64,000 bases of DNA from Bacillus cereus (GTDB lineage Bacteria > Bacillota > Bacilli > Bacillales > Bacillaceae_G): NCBI RefSeq assembly GCF_025917685.1, contig NZ_CP089518.1, positions 5,101,501-5,165,500 on the forward strand, written 5' to 3'. Under the pieces are notes generated by a model, which worked only from the letters and a program-made list of their open reading frames with translations, was not told where the DNA came from and did not search any database. Numbering within the stretch: the first letter of the stretch is position 1; each line of letters begins with the position of its first letter. Of the stretch, positions 1 to 8,967 are shown one piece after another. A program made the position numbers and the translations under genes.

Positions 1-96
1 TAAATCCCAAATAACGCGATCGCGCACGTGCACATATTTATGTACTGGGTCTTTAAACACTTTTGTTTCGCTGAGTTTGTCGTTTAAATATACCAC
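1..96 (-). CDS. HD-domain phosphohydrolase, YwfO-like (N-terminal part only)
   Basis: The 32 codons read leftward from a GTG start at 96 and run off the window, so only the N-terminus is visible. The residues VFKDPVHKYVHVRD followed by VIWDL are the typical beginning of YwfO-type HD superfamily hydrolases, where catalysis is carried out by the HD domain that lies outside the window. A GGGGGAT ribosome site ends 8 nt before the GTG, which supports this start. YwfO sits in the same ywf neighbourhood in B. subtilis as rsfA and lipL, found here a few kb away. Substrate unknown. Confidence 0.75.
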   Translation of the reverse strand, partial: MVYLNDKLSETKVFKDPVHKYVHVRDRVIWDL

Positions 97-190
97 CTTC
101 CGACATCCCCCTTCCTTTACTACATTCTTACTTTATATTATAAACGAAATAAGAAACAGAAAGAAATGAAAGACTATATTAATTCCTGTT

Positions 191-240
191 ATATAAAGAA
201 AAATCACTCTTACCGACGTAAAAGTGATTTTTCTTTATAT
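191..240 (-). terminator. Terminator of the siderophore-uptake operon
   Basis: Perfect 18-bp inverted repeat (191-208 and 223-240) with a 14-nt loop, starting 2 nt after the stop of the substrate-binding protein gene. The outer part of the stem is A/T-rich, so the hairpin is U-rich at its foot in either direction. Confidence 0.8.
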
Positions 241-241
241 A

Positions 242-1180
242 TTATTTTCCTAAAACAAACTCAGCAACTTCGTCTAAGATCATTTCTTTACCTAGTGGGA
301 AGTATCCTTTGTTTAGGTCTTCATTGCTAATTGTGAATACGTGATTGTTTTTAACAGCGTTCATATTTTTCCAAATTGATTCTTCTTGGAATTCTTTTAG
401 ACGCTGAGAACCGTCACCAGTTGTAAATACGAATAAGTAATCTGGATTGTAATCGATTAAAGCTTCTTTTTGTACTTGTACTAATGGTTTATCAGTTGGT
501 GTACCTTTAACTGCTGGTAACTTTAAGTCATTAAAGATTACGCTACCGTAACCGTAGTCACCGTATACGCGGAAAGCATTTGGATATGCAGCCATTTTCA
601 TGAATGTTGCATCACCAGTTTTAGCGATGATTTTGTCATGTAATTTGCTTGCTTTTTCATCATACTGTTTGAACCATTCTTTTGTTTCTTTCTCTTTACC
701 GAAGATTTGACCTACTTCTTCGAATTTTGGACGCCATTGGTCTAATGGAGTTTTTAACATAACTGTTGGTGCAATTTTAGATAATTGATCATAAATCTTT
801 TCTTGACGATTGTTTACAAGAATTAAGTCTGGTTTTGCAGCAGCTACTGCTTCGATGTTAATTTTATCGCCCCAAGCAGAACCTACTGGTTTCACGCCTT
901 CTAATTTCTTTGCAATATGTCCATCAATTTTTTCTTGTGTTGTATTTGCAGTAATAATCGGTTTCATACCGAAAATTAATAATTCTTCTGTTGAACCACT
1001 AAGGTCAGCAATTTTCTTTGGATTTGCAGGAATTTTAATTTCCCCTTTTGCATGCTGTACAGTGCGCTCTTCAACCTTCGCATCTGCTTTCTTCTCTTCT
1101 TCTTTGTTAGAACAAGCTGCAAATAGTACAGAAGTAACAACTAGTACCATTGCTAATAGTGCCATTTTAAAATTCTTCAT
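242..1180 (-). CDS. Iron-siderophore ABC transporter substrate-binding lipoprotein
   Basis: 312 residues. A lipoprotein signal with lipobox LFAAC (Cys about residue 23) is followed by a charged linker and a FecB/BtuF-type periplasmic-binding fold (class III, two lobes joined by a long helix). It should be anchored outside the membrane and deliver Fe-siderophore to the permeases encoded upstream. Start is an ATG preceded by AAGGAGTGG. It is the last gene of a permease-permease-ATPase-lipoprotein operon under a Fur box, separated from the ATPase gene by 202 nt holding three hairpins. The ligand (citrate, hydroxamate, catecholate) cannot be read from sequence. FeuA/YfiY/YfmC-type paralogues are alternatives for the name. 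Confidence 0.9.
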   Translation of the reverse strand: MKNFKMALLAMVLVVTSVLFAACSNKEEEKKADAKVEERTVQHAKGEIKIPANPKKIADLSGSTEELLIFGMKPIITANTTQEKIDGHIAKKLEGVKPVGSAWGDKINIEAVAAAKPDLILVNNRQEKIYDQLSKIAPTVMLKTPLDQWRPKFEEVGQIFGKEKETKEWFKQYDEKASKLHDKIIAKTGDATFMKMAAYPNAFRVYGDYGYGSVIFNDLKLPAVKGTPTDKPLVQVQKEALIDYNPDYLFVFTTGDGSQRLKEFQEESIWKNMNAVKNNHVFTISNEDLNKGYFPLGKEMILDEVAEFVLGK

Positions 1181-1238
1181 ATTCCCACTCCTTCTAGCTG
1201 TATTTCTCTTATAATTTGCATGTAACTATAAGAAACGA

Positions 1239-1375
1239 AAACAACATTTAATTAATATATATTTATTAAATGTTGTTTATAGCCCGTTCTAACGGGCGTT
1301 CAACTTCCCATCTAGGGGTAAGAAGCTCAACGTCCATTAGAACCCCCCCTCTCACCTCTTTAAGAGGGGGAAATT
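1239..1375. repeat. Structured spacer with three hairpins between ATPase and lipoprotein genes
   Basis: Three inverted repeats lie in the 202-nt gap inside the operon. 1239-1250/1267-1278 is a perfect 12-bp arm pair with an AT loop. 1282-1288/1291-1297 is GCCCGTT/AACGGGC. 1345-1352/1363-1370 is CCCCCTCT/AGAGGGGG. None is followed by a clear U-run, so mRNA processing or stability control for the downstream lipoprotein gene is as likely as termination. The middle part (GCCCG...CGGGC, then AACTTCCCA) resembles the left end of bcr1 in layout, but I cannot align it convincingly. It may be another small B. cereus group repeat. Confidence 0.5.
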
Positions 1376-1382
1376 CTATTAA

Positions 1383-2195
1383 TTATGCTTTTTTGCGCAA
1401 TTGATTATTAATCATCGCTAAATCGTATGTTAAACAAATTGGTTTACAGTTTACTGGACATGGAACGATTTGCGCTTCAATCTCAAATACGTTACGAAGT
1501 GTTTCACTCGTCATAACTTCATCTGGCGTTCCTTGTTTCATTAACTTACCTGCTTTTAATGCAATCATATGATCAGAGAAACGAGAAGCATGATTTAAAT
1601 CGTGAATAACCATCACAATCGTTCTGCCTTCTTCTTTGTTTAACTTCTTCAGTAAGTTTAATACCTCAAGTTGATGAGCCATATCTAAGTATGTTGTTGG
1701 TTCATCTAACACAAGTAAATCTGTTCCTTGTGCAAGAGCCATCGCAATCCATACACGTTGACGCTGCCCACCTGATAAGGCTTCTGCTGGACGATTTGCG
1801 AATTCTGTCATCCCCGTCACTTCAAGTGCCCAATGAATGTAGCGATAATCCTCTTCTTTCAATGTTCCAAATCCTTTTTGATGAGGAAAACGTCCATATG
1901 AAACAAGTTCAAACACAGTAAGGCCTGTTGGCACTTCTGCAGTTTGTGGTAAAATCGCCATTTTCTTTGCGATTTCTTTCGTTGGCTGTTTCTCAATTGC
2001 TTTTCCATCAAGATAAACAGTACCTCGTTTTGCTTTCAAAATACGAGAAGCCGTTTTTAATAATGTAGATTTCCCACAACCATTTGGTCCAATAATCGTT
2101 GTAATTTGCCCTTCCGGAATTTCAACTGTTAATCCATCTATAATTAACCCTTCATTATAGCCAACAGATACCGCATCAACCGCTAAAGTTGCCAT
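1383..2195 (-). CDS. Iron-siderophore ABC transporter ATP-binding protein
   Basis: 270 residues with Walker A GPNGCGKST, Q-loop, signature LSGGQRQR, Walker B LLVLDEP and the H-loop histidine in VIHDLNHA: a complete FepC/FhuC-type ATPase. It powers import of Fe-siderophore through the two FecCD permeases encoded just upstream. The C-terminus contains a Cys pair region (PCPVNCKPIC), often seen in this subgroup. ATG start with GGAGGC ribosome site 16 nt after the permease stop. Same Fur-controlled operon. Confidence 0.93.
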   Translation of the reverse strand: MATLAVDAVSVGYNEGLIIDGLTVEIPEGQITTIIGPNGCGKSTLLKTASRILKAKRGTVYLDGKAIEKQPTKEIAKKMAILPQTAEVPTGLTVFELVSYGRFPHQKGFGTLKEEDYRYIHWALEVTGMTEFANRPAEALSGGQRQRVWIAMALAQGTDLLVLDEPTTYLDMAHQLEVLNLLKKLNKEEGRTIVMVIHDLNHASRFSDHMIALKAGKLMKQGTPDEVMTSETLRNVFEIEAQIVPCPVNCKPICLTYDLAMINNQLRKKA

Positions 2196-2210
2196 ACAAA
2201 AAGCCTCCCT

Positions 2211-3227
2211 TTATTTTGTCCTCATAAGTAAATATATGAAATATGGTGCGCCAATTACAGAAATAACAAGTCCGACCGGTATTTCTGAAGTTGGTAACAC
2301 ACTTCTTGAAATTACATCTGCAAATAAAAGTAAGAACGTTCCTATTAATGCAGCCGTTGGTAACATAATTTGATGTTTACCACCAACGAGGCTTCTCGCT
2401 AAATGCGGAGCCATTAAACCGATAAAACCAATGCCGCCCGCAACAGCGACAGATGCACCCGCTAAACAAACTGCAATAAATAATAATTTACGTCTTTCCT
2501 TTTCTACGTTTACACCAAGGCCAACTGCTGTAGAGTCGCCTAAATTCATTACATTTAATATGTGCGCTTTACTAATGGCAAGTGGTAAGAAAATAATCAT
2601 CCATGGGAGTACACTTAGTACGAACTTCCAATCTGTTCCCCATAAACTTCCTGCCAACCAAATCGTTGCAAAACGGAAGTCGTTCGATGTCATCTTCATA
2701 GAAAAAATTAAACTAACAGCACCAAATCCAGCTGCAACAGCGATACCAACAAGAATTAATCGAGTTGATGAAACACCGTCTTTCCATGCTAGTAAATAAA
2801 TAATAACCGCTGCCAATATCGCCCCAACTAGTGCGAAGAACGGAAGGATAAATACAGATAAAAGTGTACCTGTTCCAACTTTTCCGAAGAAAAAGTAGAC
2901 GAATACAACAACTGTTAATCCCGCTCCAGCGTTAATACCGATAATACCTGGATCAGCAAGTGGGTTTCGTGATAACCCTTGCAAAATTGCACCTGACATA
3001 GCTAGTGCAGAACCAACTAATATAGCAATAACCATACGTGGCATACGAAATTCAAATAAAATAACAGATTGATCTTCTGCACCTAATCCAACCAATGACT
3101 TTAATACATCCATTGGTGGTATTTTAAATGTTCCTGTATTTAAGCTTACTAAAAATACAGCAACGATTAATCCTACTAAAATCGTTAAAATAGAAACGTT
3201 CTTTTTTGTTAAGACGCTCGTCCTCAC
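2211..3227 (-). CDS. FecCD-family iron-siderophore ABC permease
   Basis: 338 residues and about ten membrane helices, matching BtuC/FecCD permeases. Family segments are visible: FRMPRMVIAILVGSALAMSG near residue 60 and GFIGLMAPHLARSLVG near residue 270, the latter including the ATPase-contact loop. The start is GTG, overlapping the preceding permease stop as GTGA, which indicates translational coupling and a heterodimeric channel. The ATPase gene follows 15 nt downstream. Confidence 0.93.
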   Translation of the reverse strand: MRTSVLTKKNVSILTILVGLIVAVFLVSLNTGTFKIPPMDVLKSLVGLGAEDQSVILFEFRMPRMVIAILVGSALAMSGAILQGLSRNPLADPGIIGINAGAGLTVVVFVYFFFGKVGTGTLLSVFILPFFALVGAILAAVIIYLLAWKDGVSSTRLILVGIAVAAGFGAVSLIFSMKMTSNDFRFATIWLAGSLWGTDWKFVLSVLPWMIIFLPLAISKAHILNVMNLGDSTAVGLGVNVEKERRKLLFIAVCLAGASVAVAGGIGFIGLMAPHLARSLVGGKHQIMLPTAALIGTFLLLFADVISRSVLPTSEIPVGLVISVIGAPYFIYLLMRTK

Positions 3228-4279
3228 ATTTTCCCTCTCCCTTCGTTACGTGCTAAGTAGAGGAAGAATGGAACTCCAATTAGCGCTGTAATTGCTCCAA
3301 TTGGCGTTTCAAATGGTGGATTAATAACGCGAGATAACATATCTGCACATTCAATTAACAATCCACCTAAGACCGCAGAACATGGAATAACCCATCTATA
3401 ATCTGAGCCTACAAGGAAACGAGTCATATGTGGAATTACAAGACCAACAAATCCAACCGATCCTGCCATAGAAACCGCAGAACCCGTTAATACAAGAACA
3501 AGTACTGTTCCAATGAATTTAATTAATGTAGTATTTTGACCTAGCCCAATCGCAATTTCTTCACCAAAGCTTAAAATGGTAATATATCTCGACATCATAA
3601 TTGCTATAATGAGGCAAACAAGACCAATCGGTACTAACATATTAATACTTTGCCATTTCACTCCGGCAACGCCGCCTGCATTCCACATACTCACCTCTTG
3701 GGCAAGATTGAAGTACAATGCAATTCCAGATGAAATTGCCCCTAATAAAGCACTAATTGCAGCTCCAGCTAAAGCTAATTTCACAGGTGTTAATCCACCC
3801 GGTGAAGAAGACCCAATACCATATACAATACTTGCTCCAAACGCAGCTCCAATAAAAGATGCGATAACAAACATTAAATAAGGTGAATTAGGGAAGAATG
3901 CATACATAATTGCAATCCCGAATACAGCACCATCTGTAATCCCCATTAACGATGGTGATGCAAGTGGATTCCGTGTCATCCCTTGCATAATGGCTCCTGA
4001 TACCGCTAAAAAGGCACCTGCAACTACGCCCCCTATCGCCCTAGGCATGCGAAGTTCTTGAATTACGTTATGATGCGTTATAGACCCATCAAACTGAAAT
4101 ACAGCTTGCCAAACGGTCTTTAAACTAATATCTGCAGCACCAAACGAAATAGAAACTGCCATGCTTAAAGCTAACAAAATTGTGCCTGCTATTAAAATAA
4201 TAGAGGCAACGAGCGGTCTGCTCTTAATCTCTTTAACATTCACATCTTGCTGTTCTATACTCCTTGCGCTCGCTTCCAT
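3224..4279 (-). CDS. FecCD-family iron-siderophore ABC permease (first gene of operon)
   Basis: 351 residues. A hydrophilic N-terminus of about 25 residues precedes about ten membrane helices; ELRMPRAIGGVVAGAFLAVSG and GSVGFVGLVIPHMTRFLVG are the conserved FecCD segments. It forms the import channel together with the following permease. The ATG start has an AGGAT-type ribosome site 7 nt upstream; a GAGGG abutting the ATG is too close to be used. A Fur box lies about 95 nt upstream, so iron-starvation induction is expected. Confidence 0.92.
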   Translation of the reverse strand: MEASARSIEQQDVNVKEIKSRPLVASIILIAGTILLALSMAVSISFGAADISLKTVWQAVFQFDGSITHHNVIQELRMPRAIGGVVAGAFLAVSGAIMQGMTRNPLASPSLMGITDGAVFGIAIMYAFFPNSPYLMFVIASFIGAAFGASIVYGIGSSSPGGLTPVKLALAGAAISALLGAISSGIALYFNLAQEVSMWNAGGVAGVKWQSINMLVPIGLVCLIIAIMMSRYITILSFGEEIAIGLGQNTTLIKFIGTVLVLVLTGSAVSMAGSVGFVGLVIPHMTRFLVGSDYRWVIPCSAVLGGLLIECADMLSRVINPPFETPIGAITALIGVPFFLYLARNEGRGKM

Positions 4280-4371
4280 CCCTCAACCATCCTAACCAAC
4301 AACATATATTTAATAAAATGAAATTTATTCTCAAATAGTAATAAAAAAAATTAGATGAATTGATATTTTCC

Positions 4372-4386
4372 TGATAATGATTCTCA
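4372..4386 (-). promoter_or_regulatory. Fur box
   Basis: TGATAATGATTCTCA matches the 7-1-7 Fur consensus TGATAATNATTATCA at all but one defined position. It lies about 95 nt before the first siderophore permease gene, where a Fur operator is expected. Confidence 0.85.
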
Positions 4387-4480
4387 GAATCAGACACTTT
4401 CTATTTTACCTACCGCTTCAAAAGGCTGTCAACCATTATTTTGAAATACGAATTCATACAAAACGCTATCTTACGGACAT

Positions 4481-4513
4481 AAAAAAAGAAGAGTAATCTA
4501 TTCACTCTTCTTT
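4481..4513 (-). terminator. Terminator of the DUF1450 gene
   Basis: Arms AAAGAAGAGT (4485-4494) and ACTCTTCTTT (4504-4513), with a run of seven A on the plus strand (4481-4487), giving a U-tract for minus-strand transcripts. Confidence 0.85.
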
Positions 4514-4516
4514 TTC

Positions 4517-4741
4517 TTACTTATTTAACTTTGCTGCAATTTTTACAATTAATTCGTCTTCTGTTGGAGCCGCAACTGGACGATTATTTACAAACGCGAA
4601 TGATTTTTTACGACCAGGGCCACAGTAAGACTGACATGCAACCTCAATCGTTGCACATGAATCTACTTTTTTTAACTTCGGAATCAGCGTTTTAACGTTC
4701 GTCGCCTGACAATCATCGCACACACGAAATTCGTTTCCCAT
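4517..4741 (-). CDS. YuzB-like DUF1450 small protein
   Basis: 74 residues when started at ATG 4741, which has GAGGAAGTG 8 nt upstream; a longer frame to 4798 lacks a ribosome site. The sequence carries a [11 protein letters not shown] pair of cysteines, an [25 protein letters not shown] core and an acidic C-terminal helix, characteristic of DUF1450/YuzB proteins of Bacillus. Four conserved cysteines suggest metal or Fe-S binding (inference). No function is established. Single-gene unit with its own terminator. Confidence 0.8.
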   Translation of the reverse strand: MGNEFRVCDDCQATNVKTLIPKLKKVDSCATIEVACQSYCGPGRKKSFAFVNNRPVAAPTEDELIVKIAAKLNK

Positions 4742-4962
4742 TATATATAACACTTCCTCTATTTTAAACTTTTCACAAGTACATTTAAAAATAAACACTA
4801 AATGGTATTTTACCGCTCTTTGAAGCTTGTTGCAAGTCTCCGGACATAGCTCTATTCCTATATAAGGCTACATATTATTTATATTTTCTCCTTCAAAAGC
4901 TTCCACCATTCATAGTAAAAATTTCTTCTCTTCATCGAAATCTACCATATTTTTAAAAGCTT

Positions 4963-4993
4963 TGTATAAAAGCTTTTTTTTTTGCCCATTATA
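4963..4993 (+). promoter_or_regulatory. Sigma-G/sigma-F-like forespore promoter of rsfA
   Basis: TGTATA (4963-4968), an 18-nt spacer and CATTATA (4987-4993) resemble the sigma-G pattern TGAATA-N17/18-CATACTA. It lies about 40 nt before the rsfA start. In B. subtilis rsfA is a forespore (sigma-F/sigma-G) gene, so the match is expected from its biology. Confidence 0.6.
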
Positions 4994-5031
4994 AAAATAG
5001 GAAGTTCATAAAAAGAAAGGGAGTTGAATCT

Positions 5032-5724
5032 ATGAAAGTAAGACAAGATGCTTGGACAGACGAGGACGATTTATTACTTGCTGAAACGGTGCTTCGCCAT
5101 GTTCGAGAAGGAAGTACTCAATTGAATGCATTTGAAGAAGTAGGAGATCAGTTAAACCGCACATCCGCTGCTTGTGGTTTCCGCTGGAACGCTGTCGTTC
5201 GCTATAGTTATGAGCAGGCTCTTCAACTAGCAAAAAAACATCGTAAAGATAAAATGCGTGCTGCGAGCGGCGAACAGGCAAAAAAACGCTTACTTTATAC
5301 ACCACCAGCTTCAGAAGCGGTAGATGATTATGAAGAACTAGTACCATACGAAGCAGCTGTTCAATATAAAGAAGCAATTCCATATCAAGAGCCGACTGTC
5401 CCTGCTCCAAAAAGCTCGATAACAATGCAAGATGTTATTTACTTTTTACAAACAGTTGGATCTTCAAATATAAAAATAACAGCTCTTGAAAACGAGAATA
5501 CGAGATTGAAACAAGAAATTAAAGCGCAAATCTTGCGAAATGAAGAACTAGAAAAGAAACTAGAAAAATTAGAACAACAATCTCATACTGTACAAGAAGA
5601 TTACGAAACACTTATGAATATTATGAACCGAGCTCGTAAATTGGCAGTAATGGATGAGGAGGAGCGTCCCCAAACCTCTTTTCGAATGGATCGAAACGGT
5701 AATTTAGAAAAAATTGCAGAATAA
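5032..5724 (+). CDS. rsfA: RsfA family prespore-specific transcription factor
   Basis: 230 residues. Residues 1-60 form a Myb/SANT-like DNA-binding domain ([17 protein letters not shown], then [10 protein letters not shown]). A variable middle is followed by a long coiled coil at roughly 150-195 (repeating E/K/L heptads), probably for dimerisation. RsfA tunes sigma-F-dependent genes in the forespore of B. subtilis. ATG start with AAAGGGAG 8 nt upstream. Monocistronic, with a forespore-type promoter in front and a strong terminator behind. Confidence 0.92.
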   Translation: MKVRQDAWTDEDDLLLAETVLRHVREGSTQLNAFEEVGDQLNRTSAACGFRWNAVVRYSYEQALQLAKKHRKDKMRAASGEQAKKRLLYTPPASEAVDDYEELVPYEAAVQYKEAIPYQEPTVPAPKSSITMQDVIYFLQTVGSSNIKITALENENTRLKQEIKAQILRNEELEKKLEKLEQQSHTVQEDYETLMNIMNRARKLAVMDEEERPQTSFRMDRNGNLEKIAE

Positions 5725-5752
5725 AAAGGATGCATGCAATGCATCCTTTTTA
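5723..5752 (+). terminator. rsfA terminator
   Basis: 12-bp perfect arms (5723-5734, 5740-5751) containing GGATGCA, ending in a T run. The first base overlaps the stop codon region of rsfA. Confidence 0.88.
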
Positions 5753-5774
5753 TTCTTTCACTTCAAAATCCCCC

Positions 5775-5815
5775 TTTATCCCGCTATTTGTGGGCAGTAA
5801 AACTCCTTTTTTTAT
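5775..5815 (+). repeat. bcr1 fragment (left end only)
   Basis: TTTATCCCGCTATTTGTGGG and the next bases to 5806 match the left 32 bp of the full bcr1 copies in this window. The remainder is missing; a TTTAT at 5811-5815 closes the remnant. It lies in the rsfA-lipL gap, 49 nt before the lipL start, and may contribute to lipL leader structure. Confidence 0.8.
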
Positions 5816-5863
5816 TTTTTGCTATAATAGAGATTGTCATTTTAAAGATAAGGGGTTAGTTAT

Positions 5864-6709
5864 ATGAGCAATTCCCGTTCGATTTTATCTCAGCCAGAGT
5901 GGCGTATTGTGGATCAGTCTAGTTTAGGACCAACATTCCATGCACTTCAGTCATTCGCAATGGATGACACTTTATGCACAAGCATCGGAAAAGGTCACTC
6001 CGCTGCAACAATGCGTTCTTGGGTTCATCACAATACAATTGTTCTTGGCATTCAAGATTCGCGCCTACCACATTTAGAAGAAGGTATTTCCTTTTTAAAA
6101 GAAAACAACTTCAATGTTATCGTTCGTAATTCTGGCGGACTTGCGGTCGTACTTGATGAAGGTGTTTTAAACGTATCACTTTTATTCCAAGAAACAGAAA
6201 AAGGTATCGATATTGATCTTGGGTACGATACGATGTGGCATTTAATTAAGGAAATGTTAAAAGATTACGATGTTACTATCGAGGCAAAAGAAATTGTTGG
6301 TTCTTACTGTCCTGGTAGCTATGATTTAAGTATTCGTAATCAAAAATTCGCTGGTATTTCACAGCGCCGTATTCGCGGTGGCGTTGCTGTACAAATTTAC
6401 TTATGTGCAACAGGAAGCGGTTCTGAGCGTGCCGCACTCGTTCGTGATTTCTACAACGTAGCAATTCAAAGAGAAGAAACGCGATTTACGTACCCTGAAA
6501 TTGTACCGAGTACGATGGCTTCACTCTCTGAATTACTTGGCGAAACAATTACAGTACAAGATTTAATGATGCGCCTTTTAAAAACGCTGCAACAATTCGC
6601 TCCAAAGTTAACACCATCTCAACTAACAGTAGATGAAATTCCTTTATACGAGACGAATTTACAACGTATTATTGATCGCAACAATAAAGCACTTGGTTTA
6701 GAAAAATAA
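5864..6709 (+). CDS. lipL: Octanoyl-[GcvH]:protein N-octanoyltransferase LipL
   Basis: 281 residues, the same length as B. subtilis LipL. LipL moves octanoyl groups from GcvH to the E2 subunits of 2-oxoacid dehydrogenases by amidotransfer, using a catalytic cysteine; here Cys149 in GSYCPGSYD. The biotin/lipoate ligase-like fold is visible: [19 protein letters not shown] (about 88-106), then the Lys in NQKFAG (Lys161). ATG start with AAGGGG 8 nt upstream. Neighbours rsfA and pta match the ywf order of B. subtilis (ywfL = lipL). Confidence 0.93.
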   Translation: MSNSRSILSQPEWRIVDQSSLGPTFHALQSFAMDDTLCTSIGKGHSAATMRSWVHHNTIVLGIQDSRLPHLEEGISFLKENNFNVIVRNSGGLAVVLDEGVLNVSLLFQETEKGIDIDLGYDTMWHLIKEMLKDYDVTIEAKEIVGSYCPGSYDLSIRNQKFAGISQRRIRGGVAVQIYLCATGSGSERAALVRDFYNVAIQREETRFTYPEIVPSTMASLSELLGETITVQDLMMRLLKTLQQFAPKLTPSQLTVDEIPLYETNLQRIIDRNNKALGLEK

Positions 6710-6752
6710 AAAAGACCACCCACATTTCAAAAGAAATAGGGTGGTCTTTTTT
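6708..6752. terminator. Bidirectional terminator between lipL and pta
   Basis: 14-bp perfect arms AAAAAAGACCACCC and GGGTGGTCTTTTTT (6708-6721, 6739-6752). A run at one side and T run at the other serve both convergent genes. Confidence 0.9.
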
Positions 6753-6772
6753 CATACTAATTCATTACAGAA

Positions 6773-7744
6773 TTAAAGTGCTTGAGCTGCCGTAATTAAA
6801 GCTAACTTGTACACTTCTTCTTCGTTACATCCACGAGATAGGTCATTTACAGGCATGTTTAAACCTTGTAAGATTGGTCCTACTGCTTCGAAGTTACCTA
6901 AGCGTTGAGCGATTTTGTAGCCAATATTACCAGCTTCTAGGCTTGGGAATACGAATACGTTAGCATCACCTTTAATTGTAGAACCTGGAGCTTTCTTCTC
7001 AGCTACAGATGGTACGAATGCAGCATCGAATTGGAATTCTCCATCTAAAGTTAATTCAGGAGCCATTTCTTTCGCAATGCGAGTTGCTTCTACAACTTTT
7101 TCTGTTTCTGGAGATTTCGCAGAACCTTTTGTAGAGAAGCTTAACATAGCAACGCGTGGGTCAATGCCGAATAGTTCAGCAGTTTTCGCACTTTCGATAC
7201 CAATTTCAGCTAAATCTTGGCTGTTTGGTGCAATGTTAATTGCGCAATCAGCGAATACATACTTCTCTTCTTCACGTACCATGATGAATACGCCTGAAGT
7301 TTTTGTAACGCCTGGTTTTGTTTTAATAATTTGAAGTGCTGGACGAACTGTATCAGCTGTAGAGTGAGCTGCACCACTTACTAAACCTTGTGCTTTGCCC
7401 ATGTATACAAGCATTGTACCGAAGTAGTTTTCGTCTTTAAGGATTTTGCGAGCATCTTCTTCTGTTGCTTTACCTTTACGGCGTTCAACGAAAGATGCTA
7501 CCATTGCATCCATTTCTTCATATGTAGCTGGGTCATAAATATCAACGCCTGCTAATGTTAAATTCATGCTAGCAGCTTTTGCGCTAATTTCTTCTTTATT
7601 ACCAACTAAAATTGGTTTTACTAACTCTTCTTTTGCTAAACGCTCTGCAGCGCCTAAAATTCTTTCATCAGTTCCTTCAGGAAGTACGATAGAAATGCCT
7701 TTTCCTTGAACTTTTTCTTTTACTGTTGTAAATAAGTTGCTCAC
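6773..7744 (-). CDS. pta: Phosphate acetyltransferase (phosphotransacetylase)
   Basis: 323 residues, the usual length for the short class I enzyme. It interconverts acetyl-CoA and acetyl phosphate in the cytoplasm (Pta-AckA overflow pathway). Family segments: VLPEGTDERILGAAERL near the start, GMLVSGAAHSTADTVRPALQ-like stretch near 135, MLSFSTKGSA near 200, and VFPSLEAGNIGYKIAQRL near 265. Start is GTG with AGGAGGG 7 nt upstream. Divergent from hemQ, as in B. subtilis. Regulation is not evident from the 278-nt upstream gap. Confidence 0.96.
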   Translation of the reverse strand: MSNLFTTVKEKVQGKGISIVLPEGTDERILGAAERLAKEELVKPILVGNKEEISAKAASMNLTLAGVDIYDPATYEEMDAMVASFVERRKGKATEEDARKILKDENYFGTMLVYMGKAQGLVSGAAHSTADTVRPALQIIKTKPGVTKTSGVFIMVREEEKYVFADCAINIAPNSQDLAEIGIESAKTAELFGIDPRVAMLSFSTKGSAKSPETEKVVEATRIAKEMAPELTLDGEFQFDAAFVPSVAEKKAPGSTIKGDANVFVFPSLEAGNIGYKIAQRLGNFEAVGPILQGLNMPVNDLSRGCNEEEVYKLALITAAQAL

Positions 7745-8022
7745 GAATAAACCCTCCTACATATGTTAAAAAAACTCTATCTTTAAGAATACTGCTTTTC
7801 TTCTATATTTTAAACTTATAGCTCCCAAAAAATAGATAAAATAAAAATGATTATATTTTCATAAAATTCAGCCATAAAATCCACCTTATTTTAGAAGGCT
7901 CTGCCCTCTTTACTATTCCCTATAAATGTGACAATTTTACGCGCTAAGGTTTTATATAGATGATTTTAAAACTATATATGCTATAGTTAACGTGTAAAAT
8001 ATCATTAACTGAGGTGAATAGA

Positions 8023-8766
8023 ATGAGTGAAGCAACAACAACGTTAGATGGCTGGTATTGTTTACATGATTTACGTTCTATTGATTGGGCAGCATGGAAA
8101 ACATTATCTAGTGACGAACGCGGACAAGCAGTGTCTGAATTTTTAAATGTCGTTGAAAAATGGAACGAAGTAGCTGCTGCAAAAAAAGGCAGTCATGCAA
8201 TGTATACAGTTGTTGGTCAAAAAGCAGATATTATGCTGATGATCTTACGTCCAACAATGGAAGAATTAAATGAAATCGAAACAGAATTAAATAAAACAAC
8301 ATTAGCTGAATATTTAGTTCCTGCATATTCTTACGTATCTGTTGTTGAACTAAGCAACTACCTTCCAGCTGATGAAGATCCATACCAAAACCCACAAATC
8401 TTAGCTCGCTTATATCCTGAGTTACCAAAAGCAAATCATATTTGCTTCTATCCAATGGATAAGCGTCGCCAAGGTAATGACAACTGGTACATGCTTCCTA
8501 TGGAAGAACGTAAAAAAATGATGTACAGTCACAGTAAAATCGGTCGCCAATACGCAGGGAAAGTACGCCAAGTAATTTCAGGATCAGTCGGATTCGACGA
8601 TTTCGAGTGGGGCGTAACATTATTCGCTGACGATGTTCTTCAATTTAAGAAGCTTATATATGAAATGCGCTTCGATGAAGTAAGTGCTCGTTACGGTGAA
8701 TTCGGTACATTCTTCGTTGGGAACATTTTACCAGGCGAAAAAGTAGAGAAATTTTTACACATATAA
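8023..8766 (+). CDS. hemQ: Coproheme decarboxylase HemQ
   Basis: 247 residues with start ATG 8023, which has GAGGTGA 5 nt upstream; a GTG at 8014 lies inside that ribosome site and is rejected. HemQ converts coproheme to heme b in the coproporphyrin-dependent pathway of Firmicutes (chlorite-dismutase-like dimeric alpha/beta barrel). The expected residues are present with canonical spacing: Tyr143 in FYPMDKRR (catalytic radical tyrosine) and His170 in YSHSKIG (proximal heme ligand), 27 residues apart. Followed by its own terminator. Confidence 0.94.
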   Translation: MSEATTTLDGWYCLHDLRSIDWAAWKTLSSDERGQAVSEFLNVVEKWNEVAAAKKGSHAMYTVVGQKADIMLMILRPTMEELNEIETELNKTTLAEYLVPAYSYVSVVELSNYLPADEDPYQNPQILARLYPELPKANHICFYPMDKRRQGNDNWYMLPMEERKKMMYSHSKIGRQYAGKVRQVISGSVGFDDFEWGVTLFADDVLQFKKLIYEMRFDEVSARYGEFGTFFVGNILPGEKVEKFLHI

Positions 8767-8771
8767 TAATG

Positions 8772-8800
8772 AAAAAGGAACGAATTTCGTTCCTTTTTTT
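8772..8800 (+). terminator. hemQ terminator
   Basis: 12-bp arms AAAAAGGAACGA / TCGTTCCTTTTT with 3-nt loop and T run. Confidence 0.9.
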
Positions 8801-8967
8801 ATTATCCTCTATATTTCTTCTCAAAAAACTTCTTTTCTCTGCAAATTTGAACAAAAATCGACAAATTCTTTTCAAATTTCTTGTAAGATTGTAACCTTTT
8901 CACATCCAAATTTATGCTAAAATGGTACGAGCTATATGCTAATAACGATGCGAAGGTGATAATGTAT

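Noticed and set aside
22..36. CACGTG in the HD-protein start as a parS candidate
   Set aside because: Inside coding sequence, and flanks TGTG/CGCG do not fit the consensus.
810..1214. 134-codon plus-strand frame opposite the siderophore-binding lipoprotein gene
   Set aside because: Lies antisense inside a clear gene, has no ribosome site and no family resemblance. Many similar antisense frames elsewhere were dropped for the same reasons.
4954..4983. AAAGCTTT hairpin with T run as a real terminator before rsfA
   Set aside because: No plus-strand gene precedes it within the gap, and the bases fit a forespore promoter better. Kept only as a finding.
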